Below, piece by piece: positions 62,113 through 64,000 of a stretch of DNA of 64,000 bases. How positions within the stretch are numbered: the first letter of the stretch is position 1; every line of letters starts with the position of its first letter. The position numbers were made by a program, and so were the translations under genes. Under the pieces are notes generated by a model, which saw only the letters and a list, made by a program, of their open reading frames with translations, ran no database searches and was not told the origin of the DNA. The stretch is from Branchiostoma floridae (lineage: Eukaryota; Chordata; Leptocardii; Amphioxiformes; Branchiostomatidae), in the NCBI RefSeq assembly GCF_000003815.2, contig NC_049986.1, positions 1,153,927 through 1,217,926 on the forward strand, read 5' to 3'.

Positions 62113-64000
62113 CTTAAGTTTGGAAGCAGCAGAACTGGCGCATGGCCTGTGACTCTTGTTGACTTTTACTTTTGATCAAAACGCCTAAAGTAGCTGTAAA
62201 TAGATAAATTTAAAAGTATGAACGTTAACGTCTAAAGGAAGAGACAATCTTGAGGTCACTATAGTGCTTCGTGTAGTACTAAAGATGTTGGCAGCAAAGG
62301 CCAGGAAAGGCTAGCAGTACTACTGACAATATTAGGAAGCTCAAATCCATGGTTCCCTTCATATGAGAAAGACTGATCAGCCGAGTTGAGGGTTAAAGGG
62401 TTAATGTGTTTAAAGAATGAGGTGAGGGTCAATATGACTCTCTTTTTTACAACGTATGCAATACTTGCAAACTGCACAAGGAACCCCTGTATGTCCGGAA
62501 CTCCCCGTTGTGGAATGGCAACAGCACAACTAGATTAAGAAATGTATAGAGGTGAAATATAGTATCACCGATGATACCTCACGTAGCGTCCTAACTGACC
62601 CAATAATTCATGTCGATCTAAGCTGACCTAGATGTAAAATGTGTTAAATGTCGTTTACCATGTCTGTTCCTTGCAAATCAAATATATCAAACAGCAGTTT
62701 ACATGACGACTTTGTACAAGCTTAATAAATGAACATTTCATTTAGATTTGAAAGAAACCCTATTCTATTACGTTCGCTGCAAGTGAGATATGAAATCGTT
62801 CCAGCCAACCCGCGTTCCACTAAGCTCAACATTGTCCGACGTACAAAGAAACGTATGTTTAGACGTACAAAAATCATGTATGTTAGGAATTTATGAAGGT
62901 GAAAAAGACAATTTAGCACATACGCCTGTTAGGACATTTTTATGCTATTCCCACTTTCTTTCTGAGTGTCTGTACTCAATACTTTAGACGGAGATGTGAA
63001 CTTTTATCTAAAAGTTGCGCCCGAAATATATGATTTATTCTCCGAAGTTCAAATGTTTGTAACTCGATGAACAATTAAGATTATCGCATAGCATATAGGG
63101 ATTCATACAGGGACTAAGAAAGCTTTCAGCATCTTGTAGAAAGAATTTGAGAAAAATCCATCGATTTCTGGGTGAGATATGAAAAACCAACATGTTCCAC
63201 TCTCACGCAAGGCCGACCCGCCTGCCACCTGCTATCCAATTCTAGCGTGATTTAAACCGCATGCGTCGGGAATCCCATTTTCTTTATAAATCATAAAGAG
63301 AGCGGAATTTTTCGATGAAATTTTCACAACATTAGGTCAATATCTCAATCTATCTGTGCCTCTTTTAGTTTTGTTGTACCATTAATCTGATTGAAGATAT
63401 GAGTGTTACATATGTCTTCATTTTCGACCCCTACAAAAATGTTTACAGCAAGTGGCGCTTATGGCAACTTTTCTGAGTTTAAAAATCATTCATTCGACAT
63501 AGATGATTTACAAAATGACTAAAACAGTCGTAATTTGATATTTAATTTTTTTACACAGTCATTTCAATGAGTTTTATTAGATATATTTACCAAAAAAACG
63601 ATTGATCTATATCCAAGCGGTAATTCTTATTACTGCAGGGCGCCACTGCGGCTAAAATTAATCGGCTTCTTTTGCTGATTTTAAAACCTTTTTTTTCGTC
63701 AATGATAGTATACAAAAGTAGTCAAACCCCGTATTGTGCAATTTCATTCCTCCAGTAGTCTGCTCAGCGTGTTTGATTGAATGTACTTACAAACAACCGA
63801 CAGTTATTAAAACCTAGCGACTTTCCTCAGAACAGCAGGTATCAATGTAGAAAGCATTGAGGTCCATGGTAGTCTTTCAAGCCTTCTTGTTCAAATTAGC
63901 TTTCAGTTGAGTTGTGTGGTTTTCTGGGTGCTTGCGGTCAATGTTAAAGGATATCAATAGCGTGTTTACTCTCAGTATATGTCATATGAATTTGAAATGA
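62113..64000. other. no gene recognised
   Basis: AT-rich DNA with short open frames only. I see no repeat, splice-supported exon or RNA gene. Confidence 0.4.

Overview
The window is a piece of a metazoan genome, most likely a lancelet (Branchiostoma). Reasons: intron-containing genes with GT-AG splice sites, SRCR and fibrinogen-like (FReD) immune-type domains, C2H2 zinc-finger genes, and a very dense mix of foldback MITEs, LINEs, a SINE and satellites. The species call is an inference from content, not from a database match. There are two assembly gaps (2978-3077 and 41477-41722). I found no tRNA or rRNA gene and no CRISPR array.

Layout. 1-10 kb: a diverged tandem duplication, a LINE tail remnant, a 427-bp segment repeated on both sides of a gap, a deleted mariner-type transposon, and a long interspersed repeat. 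That repeat carries a 3.7-kb interior with paired direct repeats, promoter-like modules and an array of palindromic units whose arms covary. 10.7-11.5 kb: a broken duplicate of the first exon and promoter of the main gene. 12.8-33.9 kb (minus strand): the main gene. Its eight exons add up to an uninterrupted 720-residue secreted protein: signal peptide, coiled coil, Thr/Ser/Pro linker, three SRCR domains and one FReD. Its introns hold a dead LINE (17.2-20.9 kb), an 8.7-kb terminal-inverted-repeat element (22.1-30.9 kb) full of nested MITEs, and a second LINE fragment (30.9-32.2 kb). A 19-bp minisatellite copies the 5' splice site of its seventh exon.

34-44 kb: tandem upstream modules of the main gene, a LINE with an open reverse transcriptase frame (37.5-39.4 kb), an array of a 62-bp unit, and a large foldback around the second gap. 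44.5-52.1 kb: two C2H2 zinc-finger genes (seven and eight fingers), each with a 5'UTR splice acceptor just before the ATG and a decayed finger array at the 3' end. Between them lies an inverted copy of the 4.8-6.3 kb repeat. 52-64 kb: no recognisable gene; low-complexity DNA, palindromes, a GC-rich promoter-like direct repeat, and a 145-bp satellite at 60.8-62.1 kb.

The main gene looks like a secreted pattern-recognition protein: coiled-coil multimerisation, SRCR scavenger modules and a fibrinogen-type lectin domain. The zinc-finger genes are independent. Nearly everything else is mobile or repetitive DNA.
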